From the NCBI GenBank assembly GCA_046498185.1, contig JAWOBE010000143.1:1-5404 (forward strand): a DNA stretch of 5,404 bases, in the 5' to 3' direction. The first letter of the stretch is position 1, and each line of letters starts with the position of its first letter. A program made the position numbers and the translations under genes. This DNA is from CAYXDR01 sp046498185. Its GTDB lineage: Bacteria; Desulfobacterota; DSM-4660; Desulfatiglandales; Desulfatiglandaceae. Under the pieces are notes generated by a model. That model was not told the origin of the DNA and did not search any database. It worked only from the letters and a program-made list of their open reading frames with translations. Positions 4,550 through 5,404 of this stretch are shown here, one piece after another.

Positions 4550-5086
4550 CTATCCCGGTGAAGCGTTAAATCCACCTGCTAACCCAAAAAACATAGCGAA
4601 AATGACGATCTGAACAATCCAACCGATAAGACAAACTCCGACGGCTCGCCCAGTACTTTTATAGTCAAGCGCTTGCCTGACGGCAATGACCATCGCTACC
4701 AACATCCAGATGCCGCAAATGAAATTAAGGATATTCCCCAGCATGGGGATGATCCCCAAAACACGCAGCATCCCCGGAGAGCTGGAAAATCCGATGGTGC
4801 GAAGCAACTCCCCATAATCTGCTTTTGTTTGTGGTTCTGGTAGCAATCTGGTTCCAATATAGTATGTCAGAAACGCCCAGATAAACCATCCCGCCAAGGC
4901 AACGACGGTGCCGAGAACAAGTCCCTTTATCCCCTCCGTGCCAGCAGTTCCGATTCCTGCAGCAACACTGGAAAGAACAACAACCGCCATGGCTTGTCCC
5001 ATGGCGCCTTTGTCCGCTTCGACCTCTTCATAGAGGTTTACATCCAGTTTTGCTGCTCGTATCATTCGATCCGTTATTGATGCCAT
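4550..5086 (-). CDS. Yip1 family integral membrane protein
   Basis: A 178-residue polytopic membrane protein resembling the bacterial and archaeal Yip1 domain family, whose function is not established. A polar N-terminal segment (MASITDRMIRAAKLDVNLYE) leads into hydrophobic segments at about 30-47, 55-78, 107-136 (long, probably two spans) and 146-172. The stretch LLRTIGFSSSPGMLRVLGII (95-113), followed by IWMLVAMVIAVRQALDY (126-142), is the family's typical signature. I start at the ATG at 5084-5086 because AGGGAG lies six bases upstream. The frame is open to 5203, but the extra 39 residues show no family similarity. No same-strand neighbour is close enough for an operon; an EamA remnant lies about 180 bases upstream. 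The gene looks intact, with composition near the window average. Confidence 0.82.
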   Translation of the reverse strand: MASITDRMIRAAKLDVNLYEEVEADKGAMGQAMAVVVLSSVAAGIGTAGTEGIKGLVLGTVVALAGWFIWAFLTYYIGTRLLPEPQTKADYGELLRTIGFSSSPGMLRVLGIIPMLGNILNFICGIWMLVAMVIAVRQALDYKSTGRAVGVCLIGWIVQIVIFAMFFGLAGGFNASPG

Positions 5087-5262
5087 GTTTGGCTCCCTGT
5101 TAAAATTCACTTTTAACCCCAATTTGTTCAAAATTCTTCGGTCTGAACCAAAGCTACCAGCGGAGGGATCACCAAAAGCAAAAGTGCGAAAAAATCTGGA
5201 CACTGCCCTGGCAGACTCGGCGGAAGAATAAGGCTTTCACGAGGTTGATGTCTATTCCCGCA

Positions 5263-5404
5263 TCACCCTCCTCGGGGGCCACCCGCTCGAGCCTCTGATC
5301 CGCTGAGCCCCCAGCCGATCCCGCCCAGCACCACCGCCCCAATCCTCGGCAGGACCGCATACCAGAGTGCATAGCCCAACCCGGATGTCACGGCCCCCGA
5401 CACC
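5263..5404 (-). pseudogene. EamA/DMT family transporter, C-terminal remnant, runs off window
   Basis: The minus-strand frame from the right edge to the TGA at 5263-5265 begins SGAVTSGLGYALWYAVLPRI. This is the well-known signature of the second EamA repeat in drug/metabolite exporters (SGA.TSGLGYALWY..L.RL). The family normally follows it with a span rich in Q-L-S-V-P and a GG..LLGE motif, then a last helix ending in a GGI-type turn. Here RI is followed at once by GAVVLGGIGWGLSG, which looks like that final helix, and then a short tail. I infer an in-frame loss of about 40 residues in between. Local GC is about 75% (5281-5340), far above the neighbours. The 5' part is outside the window, so whether it is otherwise complete cannot be seen. 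It is probably not functional. Confidence 0.6.

Noticed and set aside
5203..5214. Palindrome CTGCCCTGGCAG upstream of the Yip1-type gene
   Set aside because: The loop is only two bases and it is isolated, with no second copy and no promoter around it to suggest an operator.
5169..5372. 67-codon minus-strand open frame
   Set aside because: It overlaps the EamA remnant in another frame, and only the remnant's frame has family similarity. It continues into non-coding DNA.

Overview
This looks like a chromosomal accessory region of a Gram-negative bacterium of intermediate GC content. The Gram-negative assignment rests on an OmpA-type peptidoglycan-binding envelope protein. The crowd of toxin-antitoxin pairs and the Yip1-type membrane protein would suit an environmental proteobacterium, or a Desulfobacterota-like lineage, but nothing here fixes the taxon.

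Layout from left to right. (1) The plus-strand 3' part of a DUF4892-OmpA fusion protein, whose true start lies left of the window. (2) A minus-strand run of three small two-gene modules, transcribed right to left. These are hicB-hicA (2776-3203), higB-higA (1937-2578) and a DUF4160-DUF2442 pair (1239-1825). The DUF4160 gene is visible only after repairing two single-base frameshifts, both in homopolymers. (3) A decayed stretch (about 3360-4175) with the last 36 or so codons of a tyrosine recombinase, then a GC-rich fragment of a QueG-like iron-sulfur reductase that stops inside an intrinsic terminator. (4) An AT-rich stretch without a convincing gene (4186-4549). (5) A minus-strand Yip1-family membrane protein (4550-5086). 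(6) At the right edge, a very GC-rich remnant of an EamA/DMT transporter on the minus strand.

The modules fit together as a small addiction or stability island. Each has its two genes overlapping or separated by no more than 13 bases, with a strong ribosome site for the second gene or the antitoxin. The higBA promoter carries a 16-bp tandem repeat likely to be the HigA operator. It sits so close to the toxin start codon that the toxin message may be leaderless. The same AATAACG word recurs as a spaced pair upstream of hicB, whose 67-residue antitoxin has no DNA-binding domain of its own. The integrase stub and the gene fragments of contrasting GC point to repeated insertion and deletion here.

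I see no rRNA, tRNA, CRISPR array, complete insertion sequence or recognisable integron attC site.
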